Positions 48,099-56,476 of a DNA stretch of 64,000 bases are shown here, piece after piece. Below the pieces are notes generated by a model. The model was not told where the DNA came from. It made no database searches and saw only the letters and a list, made by a program, of their open reading frames with translations. The translations under genes and the position numbers were made by a program. Origin of the DNA: Klebsiella pneumoniae (GTDB taxonomy: Bacteria > Desulfobacterota > Binatia > UBA12015); assembly GCA_945872365.1 (NCBI GenBank), contig CAMBZJ010000016.1, forward strand, positions 1-64,000, in the 5' to 3' direction. Numbering within the stretch: position 1 is the stretch's first letter; each line of letters begins with the position of its first letter.

Positions 48099-49109
48099 CT
48101 ACTTGATCACGACGTCGTGCGACTTGCGGAGATCCTGCTCGACCCAGCGGGTGTAACGATCCTCGAGGGCCTTCGCGTAAAGCTTCTCCTTGATCTGGTC
48201 GCGCACCTTCTCGATGTCGGCGGACTTCGCCACGGCGCGCTCCGACACCCGCAGAACGTGCAGTCCGCCCTCGCCACGCACCGGCGGACCGACCTCGCCT
48301 TCCTTGAGCTTGAACGCCGCCTCGTCGAGCACCGGGACCATCTGTCCGCGCTTCATGGTGCCGAGGTCGCCGCCGATCGCGCGACCCGGGCCGGCCGCCG
48401 CTTCGCGCGAGACGACTTCGAACTTTTCGCCGGCCTGCAGGCGCTCTTGGGCGCGCTTGGCCTCGGCGAGCAATTGTTCCGCCTCGGCCACGCTCATGCC
48501 CTCCCGGAACGGGAAGAGGATGTGCTGTACGTGGACCGACTCGGCGGTGGCGAATTCCTCGGGGTGATCGGCGAAGTACTTCTCGACCTCCTCGGGGGTG
48601 ACCGTGACCTGGCCCTTCACGCGGCGCGCGACGAGCGAGGAGCGCTGCAACTCGCGTGCGACCTGCTCCCGGTAGCGCTCGCGCGTCATTCCCTGGGCTT
48701 CGAGCGCCTGGTCGAGTTTCTCGTCGTCGAGGTTGTTCCTCTTCTTGATCTGCTCGACGTACATGTCGATCTCGTCGGCCGAGGGGCTGATGCCGAGACT
48801 CTGGGTCTCGGACTGCACGATCATGTCGTTGACGAGCGAGTCGAGCGCGCGGCGACGGTCGGTCTCGCCGATCTCGGCGGGATCCGCGGACCCGGCCGCG
48901 CGGAGGAAGGCATCGAGTTGGTGCGAGGTGATCGGCTGGCCGTCGACGGTCGCGACGACCCGGTCGACCGTGACCGCGCGCGCGCCCTGCGGCGCGGCGA
49001 GCGCCAACGCCAGAATCGCGAACGCGCCCGTGCTCTGCGGGCGCACCACCGCCCGCGCGCGACGAGCCACCGCGCCGCTCTGCACCGTCACCGACCGGGA
49101 TGCCGCCAT
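48099..49109 (-). CDS. SurA-like periplasmic peptidyl-prolyl isomerase
   Basis: A 336-aa outer-membrane-protein chaperone. Signal segment STGAFAILALALAAPQGARA, then a SurA N-terminal domain (VDRVVATVDGQPITSHQLDA, DSLVNDMIVQSETQSLGISP), one parvulin domain (HVQHILFPFREGMSVAEAEQ, GGDLGTMKRGQMVPVLDEAA, KEGEVGPPVRGEGGLHVLRV) and a C-terminal helix. E. coli SurA has two parvulin domains; this has one, as is common in delta-type bacteria. It likely serves barrels such as the DUF1302 protein. ATG 49109 has no Shine-Dalgarno sequence but a TATACT box 8 nt upstream (see the promoter entry). First gene of surA-pdxA-mutase. Confidence 0.9.
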   Translation of the reverse strand: MAASRSVTVQSGAVARRARAVVRPQSTGAFAILALALAAPQGARAVTVDRVVATVDGQPITSHQLDAFLRAAGSADPAEIGETDRRRALDSLVNDMIVQSETQSLGISPSADEIDMYVEQIKKRNNLDDEKLDQALEAQGMTRERYREQVARELQRSSLVARRVKGQVTVTPEEVEKYFADHPEEFATAESVHVQHILFPFREGMSVAEAEQLLAEAKRAQERLQAGEKFEVVSREAAAGPGRAIGGDLGTMKRGQMVPVLDEAAFKLKEGEVGPPVRGEGGLHVLRVSERAVAKSADIEKVRDQIKEKLYAKALEDRYTRWVEQDLRKSHDVVIK

Positions 49110-49117
49110 GGGGCCGG

Positions 49118-49123
49118 AGTATA
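49118..49123 (-). promoter_or_regulatory. Candidate -10 element of the surA-like gene (leaderless type)
   Basis: TATACT on the minus strand ends 8 nt before the ATG, with no Shine-Dalgarno sequence. A -35 at the expected 16-18 nt distance would fall in a pentanucleotide repeat (49141-49165) and matches consensus poorly. Confidence 0.35.
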
Positions 49124-49140
49124 CGCCGTCGGGCGACCGC

Positions 49141-49165
49141 ATGCCATGCCATGCCGTGCCGTGCC
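49141..49165. repeat. Pentanucleotide tandem repeat
   Basis: Five consecutive 5-nt units, ATGCC three times then GTGCC twice, in the spacer between the surA-like gene (-) and the HAD gene (+). It sits where the -35 region of the surA-like promoter would be expected. Confidence 0.8.
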
Positions 49166-49218
49166 GCCACCGGGAGCCGGGGCTACCGTTCCGGCCGCGG
49201 GTCTGGCATTCGTGACTC

Positions 49219-49890
49219 ATGCCCCTTGCCCGGCCCGCCTCCGCGGTCGTCTTCGACATGGACGGCGTCCTGCTCGACACCGAGCGCTTCTATACCGAGG
49301 TGACGCAGTCGATCGTGGGGCGCTGGGGACACACCTTCGACTGGTCGCTCAAGTCGAACATGGTCGGGAGGCCGGCGATCGAGTCGGCCCGCTACCTGGT
49401 CGGGGCGCTCGGGCTGCCCATCTCGCCGGAGGAGTACCTCGCGGAGCGCGAGGCGGCGCTCGAACGCCTCATGCCCGACGCCGGGCCCATGCCGGGCGCC
49501 CTCGAACTCACCCGGGCGATTGCGGCGGCGGGCGCGCCCCAGGCGGTCGCGACGAGCAGCGACGCGCGGTTCTTCGAGTTGAAGACGCAGCGCCACCGGG
49601 ACTGGTTCCGGACTTTCGCCGCGATCGTACTCGGCGACGACCCGCGGCTCGCGCGCGGCAAGCCGGCCCCCGACATCTTCCTCCTCGCGGCGCGCGACCT
49701 CGGCGTCGAGCCGCGCGACTGCGTCGTGGTCGAGGACGCGCCCGCCGGCGTGGAGGCCGCACGTGCCGCCGGAATGCAGGTCGTCGCGGTGCCGTATCCC
49801 GGCATGAATCCGGCGAAGCTCGCCGGTGCCGACCGGGTGTTGCCGACGCTCGCGGGCGTGACGCCGGCGGACCTCGGGCTGTGCCGCTGA
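49219..49890 (+). CDS. HAD-superfamily phosphatase (beta-phosphoglucomutase/HDHD1-like)
   Basis: A 223-aa haloacid-dehalogenase-type phosphohydrolase. Motif [17 protein letters not shown], motif II VATSSD, motif III Lys in [20 protein letters not shown] and motif [20 protein letters not shown] are intact. The helical cap between motifs I and II resembles pseudouridine-5'-phosphatase and sugar-phosphate phosphatases; the substrate cannot be fixed. The start ATG at 49219 follows directly on a spacer shared with the surA-like gene. Monocistronic, convergent with the MaoC gene. Confidence 0.9.
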   Translation: MPLARPASAVVFDMDGVLLDTERFYTEVTQSIVGRWGHTFDWSLKSNMVGRPAIESARYLVGALGLPISPEEYLAEREAALERLMPDAGPMPGALELTRAIAAAGAPQAVATSSDARFFELKTQRHRDWFRTFAAIVLGDDPRLARGKPAPDIFLLAARDLGVEPRDCVVVEDAPAGVEAARAAGMQVVAVPYPGMNPAKLAGADRVLPTLAGVTPADLGLCR

Positions 49891-49917
49891 CGGTGTTCCC
49901 GTCCGCGGCCACCGGCC

Positions 49918-49950
49918 GGCCGGACGCCCGCGCACGGCGGACGTCCGGCC
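49918..49950. terminator. Weak hairpin between HAD and MaoC genes
   Basis: 9-bp stem GGCCGGACG/CGTCCGGCC with a 15-nt loop in the convergent spacer. No U-tract. Support is mainly positional. Confidence 0.35.
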
Positions 49951-49963
49951 AGCGTGGAACCGC

Positions 49964-50380
49964 TCAGGCGAGCGCGAGGGTCGCGCTGCCCACGATCGAT
50001 TTCGTACCCGGCTTGGTTTCGCACTGGAGTTCGACGTCGACGAGCTTCTCGCCGCCCTCCTCCCGCTTGCCCGTCACCTTGCCGGTGCAGGTGACCTTCT
50101 CCCCCGGCCAGGTGATCGCGCGGAACTGCACGTCGAAGCGCTTGACCGACCCGGGACCGGCCCAGGCGACGACCACGTTCGAGAGAAGTCCCATCGAGAA
50201 CATCCCGTGCGCGAACACCGACGGCAGCCCGACCTTCGTCGCGAGCGTCTCGTCGTGGTGCATCGGGTTGTAGTCGCCCGAGGCACCCGCGTACTTCACG
50301 AGGTCGGTACGGGTGACGCTCTCGTGCTCCCACGTCGGCAGCGGGTCGCCGACCTTCACGTCCTGCCAAAGGGTCGCCAT
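49964..50380 (-). CDS. MaoC-like hydratase subunit (HadB-like)
   Basis: A 138-aa hot-dog-fold enoyl-CoA/ACP hydratase. The catalytic Asp-x4-His motif is in YAGASGDYNPMHHDE, followed by VGLPSVFAHGMFSMGL, typical of R-hydratases. It lies 2 nt after an N-terminal-type MaoC partner lacking this motif, giving a split HadA-HadB-like heterodimer as in mycobacterial FAS-II or steroid-degradation hydratases. ATG at 50380. In vivo substrate unknown, but fits with the acyl-CoA dehydrogenase and thiolase elsewhere in the window. Confidence 0.9.
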   Translation of the reverse strand: MATLWQDVKVGDPLPTWEHESVTRTDLVKYAGASGDYNPMHHDETLATKVGLPSVFAHGMFSMGLLSNVVVAWAGPGSVKRFDVQFRAITWPGEKVTCTGKVTGKREEGGEKLVDVELQCETKPGTKSIVGSATLALA

Positions 50381-50382
50381 GG

Positions 50383-50838
50383 TCACTGGCCCTCCGAGGT
50401 GCGGATCAGGAGCGCACAGACGCGCTTGCCCTGCGGGTCGTAGAAGGCGTTCTCCATCGTGTAGATCGTGCGCACGCCGGACTTGCCCTCGCGGGTGCCG
50501 ATCGACTTCAGCTGGCCCTTCATGGTCAGCACGTCCCCGGCGAAGATCGGGCGGTCGTAGACGATCTCGGTGCCTTCGTGGAGCAGCTTGCGGACGTCCC
50601 ATTTCACCTGGGGCAGGGAGCCCGCGCCAGGCTCCGCGTCCTGACCGAGAGCGATCGGGAGGGTCGGCGGCGCGATCAGGCTCGGATAACCGCGCCGCTT
50701 TGCCTCGGCCTCGTCGAAGTAGGCCGGGTCGGTGAGCCCGACCGAACGGGCGAATTGCCGGATGCGTGAGCGATCGACGTGGATCGTCGCCGGCGGACCT
50801 TCCCTGCCGACCAGCGCCTGGTTGGGGTTCTCGGCCAT
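50383..50838 (-). CDS. FAS1-like/MaoC N-terminal dehydratase subunit (HadA-like)
   Basis: A 151-aa hot-dog protein with the non-catalytic-half signature: IRQFARSVGLTDPAYFDEAE, GYPSLIAPPTLPIALGQD, VRKLLHEGTEIVYDRPIFAG and SGVRTIYTMENAFYDPQGKR. In HadAB-type enzymes this subunit shapes the acyl pocket while the adjacent MaoC subunit supplies Asp/His. The ATG at 50838 begins MAENPNQALVGREGPPATIH. Two-gene operon with the downstream hydratase. Confidence 0.88.
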   Translation of the reverse strand: MAENPNQALVGREGPPATIHVDRSRIRQFARSVGLTDPAYFDEAEAKRRGYPSLIAPPTLPIALGQDAEPGAGSLPQVKWDVRKLLHEGTEIVYDRPIFAGDVLTMKGQLKSIGTREGKSGVRTIYTMENAFYDPQGKRVCALLIRTSEGQ

Positions 50839-50968
50839 CGTTGCTTTCCACCTCCGCTTGACTGGGTTGCTCGGTCTTCCCGACGGGAGACCGCGGGACT
50901 GTCACCCGATCCCGCACCCGACGCAAGCGGCCGGGACTCTCCGCGTACCGCTGGAGCCCACCCGGCGG

Positions 50969-51433
50969 TCAGGCCAGGGCGCGCAGGGCCGCGATCGCGC
51001 CGTCGACGTGCGAGTCCATGCTGAGTTCGCTCGCGACGACCCGCCGGACGACTCCGCCGCGGTCGATCACGAAGGTGACGCGCTTCACCGGGAGGAACGG
51101 CAGCCAGCCACCCAGCCGGGTCACGCCGAAGGCCCCGGCGACGGCCCCGTCGGTGTCCGCGATGAGCGGAAAGTTCAGCCGGTGGTCGGCAACGAACTTC
51201 CGGTGCGAGTCGGCGGAGTCCATGCTCACGCCGACGAGCGACGCGCCGAGCCGGTCGATCTCGGCGCGGTGGTCGCGGAAGCCGCATGCCTCCTTCGTAC
51301 AACCGGGCGTGTTGTCCTTCGGGTAGAAATAGAGCACGAGCGCCCGCGTGCCGCGGAAGTCGGCGAGCGAGATTCGCTCGCCGTCCTGGGTCGTGCCCGA
51401 AAAGTCGGGAGCCGGCTGTCCTTCAGCGATCAT
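50969..51433 (-). CDS. bcp: Peroxiredoxin, Bcp/PrxQ type
   Basis: A 154-aa thiol peroxidase. The peroxidatic Cys45 and resolving Cys50 lie in YPKDNTPGCTKEACGFRDH, the five-residue spacing of the atypical 2-Cys Bcp group. GVSMDSADSHRKFVADHRLN, FPLIADTDGAVAGAFGV and RVTFVIDRGGVVRRVV follow. ATG at 51433 overlaps the O-methyltransferase stop as ATGA. Reduces peroxides with thioredoxin-type donors in the cytosol. Confidence 0.94.
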   Translation of the reverse strand: MIAEGQPAPDFSGTTQDGERISLADFRGTRALVLYFYPKDNTPGCTKEACGFRDHRAEIDRLGASLVGVSMDSADSHRKFVADHRLNFPLIADTDGAVAGAFGVTRLGGWLPFLPVKRVTFVIDRGGVVRRVVASELSMDSHVDGAIAALRALA

Positions 51434-52113
51434 GTCTCTCCTCCTCGCTCCTCCGCGGAACGCTTGCGGACCAGGGTGAGGCCGTCTGCGACCGGAATCA
51501 TGACGCACTCGACGCGCCGGTCGATCGGCAGGAAGTCGTTCAGTTCGCGCAGTGCACGGGTGTCCTCCGTCGTGTCCTCGGGATCGATGACCGCGCCGGA
51601 CCACAGGACGTTGTCGAAGAGCAGCAGCCCGTTCGGGCGCAACCGCGGCAGGATCTCCTCGTAATAGGAGCGATAACCCGTCTTGTCGGCGTCGATGAAG
51701 GCGAAGTCGATCCACTCACCCGCCGGCAACGCGCGCAAGGTCTCGATCGCGGGCGCCACGCGCAACTCGATCCGGTCCCCGAGTCCGGCGCGCGCGAAGT
51801 GGCGGCGAGCGATCTCGGACCACGGCTCGCTCACGTCGCAGCACAGCAGCCGCCCGCCCGGAGCGAGTCCACGCGCGATCGAGATGGCGCTGTAGCCGGT
51901 GAAGGTCCCGACCTCCACGGCGCTTCGCGCACCGATGGCGCGGGTGAGCAGGCCGAGCAGCGCACCCTGTTCGGGGGAGACCTGCATCGCCGCCGCGCGG
52001 CCGAGGCCCGCGGTCTCCTCGGCGAGTTCGGCGAGGGCCGGGTCGTGCTCGGTGCGGCGTTCGCAGAGGTAGGCGTAGAGCTCGGGCGTGATCGCCGTGA
52101 ACTTCGACCTCAT
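51430..52113 (-). CDS. SAM-dependent O-methyltransferase, CCoAOMT-like
   Basis: A 227-aa class I methyltransferase. SAM motif I is VEVGTFTGYSAISIARGL, with CDVSEPWSEIARRHF next. Metal and catalytic region FAFIDADKTGYRSYYEEILP and LLLFDNVLWSGAVIDPED match the catechol/caffeoyl-CoA O-methyltransferase group that methylates vicinal hydroxyls using a divalent cation. Substrate unknown. The ATG has no Shine-Dalgarno sequence but a TTGACA promoter ends 6 nt before it. Coupled to the peroxiredoxin by a 4-nt overlap. Confidence 0.92.
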   Translation of the reverse strand: MRSKFTAITPELYAYLCERRTEHDPALAELAEETAGLGRAAAMQVSPEQGALLGLLTRAIGARSAVEVGTFTGYSAISIARGLAPGGRLLCCDVSEPWSEIARRHFARAGLGDRIELRVAPAIETLRALPAGEWIDFAFIDADKTGYRSYYEEILPRLRPNGLLLFDNVLWSGAVIDPEDTTEDTRALRELNDFLPIDRRVECVMIPVADGLTLVRKRSAEERGGET

Positions 52114-52119
52114 CGCCGG

Positions 52120-52148
52120 ACCTTGGGCCGGGACGACGGACCTGTCAA
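52120..52148 (-). promoter_or_regulatory. Candidate promoter of the O-methyltransferase-bcp pair (leaderless type)
   Basis: Minus strand: consensus TTGACA (52148-52143), a 17-nt spacer and CAAGGT (52125-52120), which ends 6 nt before the ATG at 52113. The -35 is perfect; the -10 is poor. Predicted transcript has essentially no leader. Confidence 0.45.
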
Positions 52149-52192
52149 CGATCGGCGATCCGACCGGGCACGGTCGCCCCCGGCGCGGCCGG

Positions 52193-53542
52193 TCAGAGGA
52201 GCGTACCCGACAGGATCGCGTTCGCGACGGTGAAGTAGATCGTGATGCCGCTCACGTCGACGAGAGTGGCCACGAAGGGCGCCGAGGCGCTGGCCGGGTC
52301 GAAGCCGAGCCAGCGCAGCAGGAACGGGAGCATCGATCCGGCCATGGTGCCCCAGAGGACGACGCCGATCAGGCTCAACGAGACGGTGATCGCAATCAGC
52401 AAGTAGTGCTCGCCGTAGGCATTCATCATGCGCCCCCAGACGAGGATCCGCACGAAGCCGATCGCCGCGAGAATCAGGCCAAGGCTCAGCCCGGCCAGGA
52501 ATTCGCGGCGCACGACGCGCCACCAGTCGCGCAGGCGGAGTTCGCCGAGCGCCATCGCGCGGATCACGAGCGTCGTCGCCTGGGAGCCGGAATTGCCACC
52601 GCTCGAGATGATGAGGGGTACGAAGAGGGCGAGCACCACCGCACGGGCGATGTCTTCCTCGTAGGACTTCATGGCCGTCGCGGTGAGCATCTCGCCGATG
52701 AAGAGGGCGGCGAGCCAGACCGCGCGCTTGCGGATCATCGCTGGCAAGCCGATCTCGAGGTAGGGCGCGTCGAGGGCCTCGGTACCGCCGATCTTCTGGA
52801 TGTCCTCGGTCGCCTCCTCCTCGACGACGTCGACGATGTCGTCGACGGTGACGATGCCCTTCATCCGGCCATCGGAGTCGACGACCGGCATCGCCGTCAG
52901 GTCGTGCCGGGCGAAGAGCCGGCCCACGCTCTCCTGGTCCATGTCCGCCGGCACCGTGACGACGTCGATGCGCATGATGTCGCGCACCGGCTGCGTTCCG
53001 CGCGCGGCGAAGAGTTCGCGGAAGGACACGACTCCCAGGATGCGCTGCTCGGCGTCGAGGACGTAGGTGTAGTAGATGGTCTCGATGTCCTCGCGGGCCT
53101 GACGGCGCAGGTAGGTGATGGCCTCGTCGACGGTCATCTCCGGCCGTACCCGCGCGTAGCGCGGGCTCATGAGACCACCGGCCTTGTCCTCGGCGTACGC
53201 GAGCAGGGCCTGCACCTCGCGCATCGTCGGGGCGTCGAGGAGCGAGAGCAGCGGGTCGCGTTCCTCCTCCGCGGCCTCCTGCACGAGGTCGACGACGTCG
53301 TCGGGGGCGAGTTGTCGCAGCCAGGAGCGGCGCTCGAGGGGCGGCAGATCGAGCAGGAGTTCGGCCTGGTCGCGCGAACTCAAGGAGAAGAAGAAGTCCT
53401 CGGCGACCGGGCGCTCGAGCATCCGGAAGCCCTCCATCCGGGCGGACGGGTCGAGCAGCTGCCAGGCCTCGGCTAGTTCGTCGGGTGACAGTCGCTCGTC
53501 CGTCGGACGGTGATCGAGGGTCTCCTCCACCCGAGAGGGCAT
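52193..53542 (-). CDS. mgtE: Magnesium transporter MgtE
   Basis: A 449-aa Mg2+ channel of the inner membrane. The N-terminal MgtE-N superhelical domain (residues about 20-130, LLDLPPLERRSWLRQLAPDD), a CBS pair (about 130-255, LMSPRYARVRPEMTVDEAIT; MPVVDSDGRMKGIVTVDDIV), a plug helix and five transmembrane segments from about 275 (RAVWLAALFIGEMLTATAMK; SSGGNSGSQATTLVIRAMAL) are all present. The pore region GNSGSQATTLVIRA is the family hallmark. Full length. The gating domains sense cytosolic Mg2+. Stands alone on the minus strand. Confidence 0.96.
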   Translation of the reverse strand: MPSRVEETLDHRPTDERLSPDELAEAWQLLDPSARMEGFRMLERPVAEDFFFSLSSRDQAELLLDLPPLERRSWLRQLAPDDVVDLVQEAAEEERDPLLSLLDAPTMREVQALLAYAEDKAGGLMSPRYARVRPEMTVDEAITYLRRQAREDIETIYYTYVLDAEQRILGVVSFRELFAARGTQPVRDIMRIDVVTVPADMDQESVGRLFARHDLTAMPVVDSDGRMKGIVTVDDIVDVVEEEATEDIQKIGGTEALDAPYLEIGLPAMIRKRAVWLAALFIGEMLTATAMKSYEEDIARAVVLALFVPLIISSGGNSGSQATTLVIRAMALGELRLRDWWRVVRREFLAGLSLGLILAAIGFVRILVWGRMMNAYGEHYLLIAITVSLSLIGVVLWGTMAGSMLPFLLRWLGFDPASASAPFVATLVDVSGITIYFTVANAILSGTLL

Positions 53543-53659
53543 GACATACGCGGCACGGCTGCGAAACCCGGATGCCCGGCGATCAGCATCGGCGGAGGCG
53601 GTCGGAGGCTTCGGGTGAACCCGCTGTCCGACCGGTCGCTCCGCCGCCGCGGACGCCGG

Positions 53660-54760
53660 TCAGCGCAACTCGCTCAGCACCCAGGCCGCGGTGTCCTCCG
53701 GCAGCTCGGGCACCAAGCGCAGGAACTCCTCGACGTCGTGGCCCACGACCTCCGCACCGAGATTCCTGCACAGGAACTCGTGGTAGTGCGCGGCGACGCG
53801 CTCCGAGAGCAGGCCGCAGCGCTTGAGCGTCGGGATCACGAAGCCTTGAACCGGTCCCATGCGCCGGCCCCGGGCCGGCTTGTCGCCGATCTCGGGCGAC
53901 TCGCGCTGCAGGCAGGCGAGCATCTCCATCGGGTCGATCCCCGCCTCCGTCCAGACCCGCAGGACCGCGGCGAAGAGAGTCTCGGGGCTGCGGTTGTCGA
54001 TGAGCGTCCGCGCCGCAGAGAGGGCGAAGTCCTCGAGGTCCCTGAGTTGCGCCTCGCCGAGCAGTGGCACGCAGCGATCCACGTACTGCACGCCATAGGC
54101 GTGATGCCGGGATTCGTCTCGGGCGACGTAGGTCAGGACGTCGCGCAGCAGCGGCTCCTGCGTGAGCGCGCGCATGTCGCGGAAGCTGTAGAGGGCCAGG
54201 CCCTCGACGACGATCTGCATGCCGACGAGCTTCTTCAGCCAGTCGTCGGTCTCCAGCGTCGCGTCGAGGACGCTCTTGAGGGCCGGGGCGATCGGCTGCA
54301 CCTCGTCGAGCTTCTGGATGTAGCGGGCGAAGACCTCGACGTGGCGTGCCTCGTCCATCGTCTGGGTCGCCGCATAGAACTTCGCGTCGGTGTGCGGCAC
54401 CGCGTTGACGAGTTGAGCGGCCACCATGAGGGCGCCCTGTTCGCCGTGCAGGAAGTTGCTCAGCCTGAACCCGGCCGTCCGCCGGGTGACGTTCCAGCGC
54501 AACTCGTCGTCGAGGCTCTTCCAGTAGGAGGTGCGCTCGATCGGGAGCGGCGAGCCGAGTGGCGTCGTCGCGAAGAGGTCGCGGTCGATCGGCCGGTCCC
54601 AGTCGATGTCGCGCTCCGCGACCCACTGGGCCTCGGTCGCCTTGTGGTAGAGGCTCCGCAGTTCCTCCACGTCGGGGTCATAGTTCCATTGGTAGACGAC
54701 CTTCATCGCCGTATCGAGGCCCGGCTCCTCGGTTCCCGTCGTCAGCTGGAATTCGCTCAT
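53660..54760 (-). CDS. AurF-like di-iron protein 1
   Basis: A 366-aa ferritin-like four-helix-bundle di-iron protein. Iron ligands by pattern: E107 (NFLHGEQGAL), E137 and H140 (MDEARHVEVF), E186 (IVVEGLALYS), E216 and H219 (RDESRHHAYG). The E, ExxH, E, ExxH arrangement is that of R2-like oxidases and AurF-type N-oxygenases; the reaction is not predictable. It shares long blocks with the divergent gene at 56550 (HGEQGAL, DAKFYA, DEARHVEV, VEGLAL), so they are paralogues. ATG 54760 overlaps the GntR regulator stop as ATGA, so the pair is co-translated and likely under that regulator. ORF-track start at 55048 shadows gntR. Confidence 0.85.
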   Translation of the reverse strand: MSEFQLTTGTEEPGLDTAMKVVYQWNYDPDVEELRSLYHKATEAQWVAERDIDWDRPIDRDLFATTPLGSPLPIERTSYWKSLDDELRWNVTRRTAGFRLSNFLHGEQGALMVAAQLVNAVPHTDAKFYAATQTMDEARHVEVFARYIQKLDEVQPIAPALKSVLDATLETDDWLKKLVGMQIVVEGLALYSFRDMRALTQEPLLRDVLTYVARDESRHHAYGVQYVDRCVPLLGEAQLRDLEDFALSAARTLIDNRSPETLFAAVLRVWTEAGIDPMEMLACLQRESPEIGDKPARGRRMGPVQGFVIPTLKRCGLLSERVAAHYHEFLCRNLGAEVVGHDVEEFLRLVPELPEDTAAWVLSELR

Positions 54761-55560
54761 CCTGGTACTCCGTCGTCGGTCGGCGGCTGGGCACGACGCC
54801 CGCCTCGGTTTCGCTCGGTTCCCAGCCGCGGCGCCGTCTTCGCCACGGCTCGCATCGGCTCGCCGAGCCGGTCGATCACCTGGTCGAGGGCCTCGAGCGC
54901 CACTGCGGACCGGCCCGCCTCGAGCGCCGCGAGGCAGAGGTCCATCCCCGGCACGAATCGCGCCGGGTCGCTGCCGAGTCGCTCGTTGGCCTCGCGAATC
55001 GGAGCGGACCGCAGGAAACTCTCCGTCCGTCGGGCGAGCATCTGCCACACGCGATTGCCGGTCATGTCGGACAGGAAGACGAGAATCTCGCGCAGCGCCG
55101 AGACCTGGGACGTCCGCCCGGCGCCGGCATCGGCGATCCGGTCCCGCAGCGCGCGGAGACCCTCGACGTCGGCCGGCTCGTGGCGCTGGATCGCGAGCCG
55201 TCCCATCTCGCGCAGCAACGGCATCATGAAGGCGTGCAGTTCTCCGAGCAGCGGCACATCGACCCGGTCGCCGTGCAGGATCATCGCCGGAAGGGCATCG
55301 AAGGAGGCGTCGACGAGCGGCAGGACGGTGGCACCGTCCCCCTGGCGGACGCGGACCAGGCCGAGGCCGGCGAGGACGCCGATCGCCTCACGGACCGAGG
55401 TGCGGTTCACCTGAAACTCGAGGGCGAGTTCGCGCTCCGGCGGCAACTTTTCGCCGGCCGCGAAGCGGCCGTCGAGGATCGCGTCGCGCAATTGCTCGGC
55501 GACGTCCTCGTGGAGGCGGCGCCTCTGGGGCGGCTGGAAGGCGAGGACACCGCGCGGCAT
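54757..55560 (-). CDS. GntR-family regulator, FadR subfamily
   Basis: A 267-aa transcriptional regulator. The N-terminal winged helix is EDVAEQLRDAILDGRFAAGE, KLPPERELALEFQVNRTSVR, EAIGVLAGLGLVRVRQGDGA; the C-terminal all-helical ligand-binding domain matches the FadR rather than UxuR length. ATG at 55560; the promoter upstream carries a TGGT-N3-ACCA site between -35 and -10, so autoregulation is expected. FadR-type regulators usually sense acyl-CoA or carboxylates, which fits the lipid-leaning neighbourhood, but the ligand is unknown. Overlaps di-iron protein 1 by 4 nt. The last 35 residues are basic and Pro-rich, outside the domain. Confidence 0.9.
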   Translation of the reverse strand: MPRGVLAFQPPQRRRLHEDVAEQLRDAILDGRFAAGEKLPPERELALEFQVNRTSVREAIGVLAGLGLVRVRQGDGATVLPLVDASFDALPAMILHGDRVDVPLLGELHAFMMPLLREMGRLAIQRHEPADVEGLRALRDRIADAGAGRTSQVSALREILVFLSDMTGNRVWQMLARRTESFLRSAPIREANERLGSDPARFVPGMDLCLAALEAGRSAVALEALDQVIDRLGEPMRAVAKTAPRLGTERNRGGRRAQPPTDDGVPG

Positions 55561-55567
55561 GGGTTGG

Positions 55568-55595
55568 CATATCGACTGGTCCAACCAATTGTCAA
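55568..55595 (-). promoter_or_regulatory. gntR promoter with embedded FadR-type operator
   Basis: Minus strand: TTGACA (55595-55590), a 16-nt spacer, GATATG (55573-55568), then 7 nt to the ATG at 55560. The spacer contains TGGTTGGACCA (plus strand TGGTCCAACCA, 55577-55587), matching TGGT-N3-ACCA, the core recognised by FadR-subfamily GntR proteins. On the plus strand GACTGGTCCAACCAATT is close to the FadR consensus AACTGGTCNGACCAGTT as I recall it. A bound regulator would cover the promoter. Confidence 0.6.
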
Positions 55596-55631
55596 GCGCG
55601 GGCCTAGTCTCGGGTGCCGGGGCGACGACTC

Positions 55632-56423
55632 TCAGCGCCGTCCGAGCCGCGTCAGCACGTCGCGGCCCACGTCGGGCCGGTCGGTCACGATGCCGTCGAC
55701 ACCGAGGCGCAGCAGGCGTTCCATCTCGGCCGGATCGTCGATCGTCCAGACGTGGACTTCGAGCCCGACGTCGTGCGCGGCGGCGACCGAATCCGCAGTC
55801 ACGAGCTGCTTCCCCCCCCAGGCGGGAGGAATCTGCAAGGCGACACCGGGCGGGCAATATTCGGCGAGCCGGCCGCTTTCGAACCGGTCAAAGAATTCCA
55901 GGACGTCGGCCACCGAGGAACTCGTCCGAGCGCCGGGTGCGGCGCGCCGGATGGCGGCCATGATCTCCGGAGACTCCGCGGCGAGCAGCACGCGCTCGCG
56001 GGCTGTCGCCCGGTCGAGGTCGCCAAGGACCGCCCCGACGATGTCCGGCTCGGCCTGCTTGATCTCGATGTTGAGTGGCGCGTCCGGAAGCGCGTCGAGC
56101 AGTTCGGCGAGCGTGGGAACTCGGATCCCCCGCCCGCGGAAGGGATGCACCCCTTCGGCGCTCGCGAAGCGGTAGCCCGCGTCGAGGCGGCGCAATTCGG
56201 CGAGCGTCGTGCGTCTGACCTCGCCCGTGCCGTCGGTGGTGCGGTCGAGCGTCGGATCGTGGAGGACCACGATCGCCCCGTCCGCCGTCGCGTGCACGTC
56301 GAGTTCCAGGTGATCGGCGCCGGCGGCGAGACCGCCCCGGAAAGCCTCGAGCGTGTTCTCGGGGGCGAGCGCCGAGCCGCCGCGATGGGCGAACAGGCGC
56401 GGGCGAGGTGCCATCCGTCCCAT
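55632..56423 (-). CDS. Glycerophosphodiester phosphodiesterase family protein
   Basis: A 263-aa TIM-barrel phosphodiesterase hydrolysing glycerophosphodiesters to glycerol-3-phosphate and an alcohol. Family residues: LFAHRGGSALAPENTLEAFR (catalytic His), HLELDVHATADGAIVVLHDP (Glu/Asp metal ligands and second His), NIEIKQAEPD and VHVWTIDDPAEMERLLRLGV with VDGIVTDRP. No signal peptide, so cytosolic. The start is 56423 (MGRMAP) or 56414; neither has a clear ribosome-binding site. The ORF-track entry to 57527 shadows di-iron protein 2. It lies upstream of gntR on the same strand and diverges from di-iron protein 2 across the twin palindromes. Confidence 0.9.
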   Translation of the reverse strand: MGRMAPRPRLFAHRGGSALAPENTLEAFRGGLAAGADHLELDVHATADGAIVVLHDPTLDRTTDGTGEVRRTTLAELRRLDAGYRFASAEGVHPFRGRGIRVPTLAELLDALPDAPLNIEIKQAEPDIVGAVLGDLDRATARERVLLAAESPEIMAAIRRAAPGARTSSSVADVLEFFDRFESGRLAEYCPPGVALQIPPAWGGKQLVTADSVAAAHDVGLEVHVWTIDDPAEMERLLRLGVDGIVTDRPDVGRDVLTRLGRR

Positions 56424-56476
56424 ATGATCCGGCCGGATAGCATGGCCCGAGTCGCGGGCGAACTCGCCCGAGGTTG

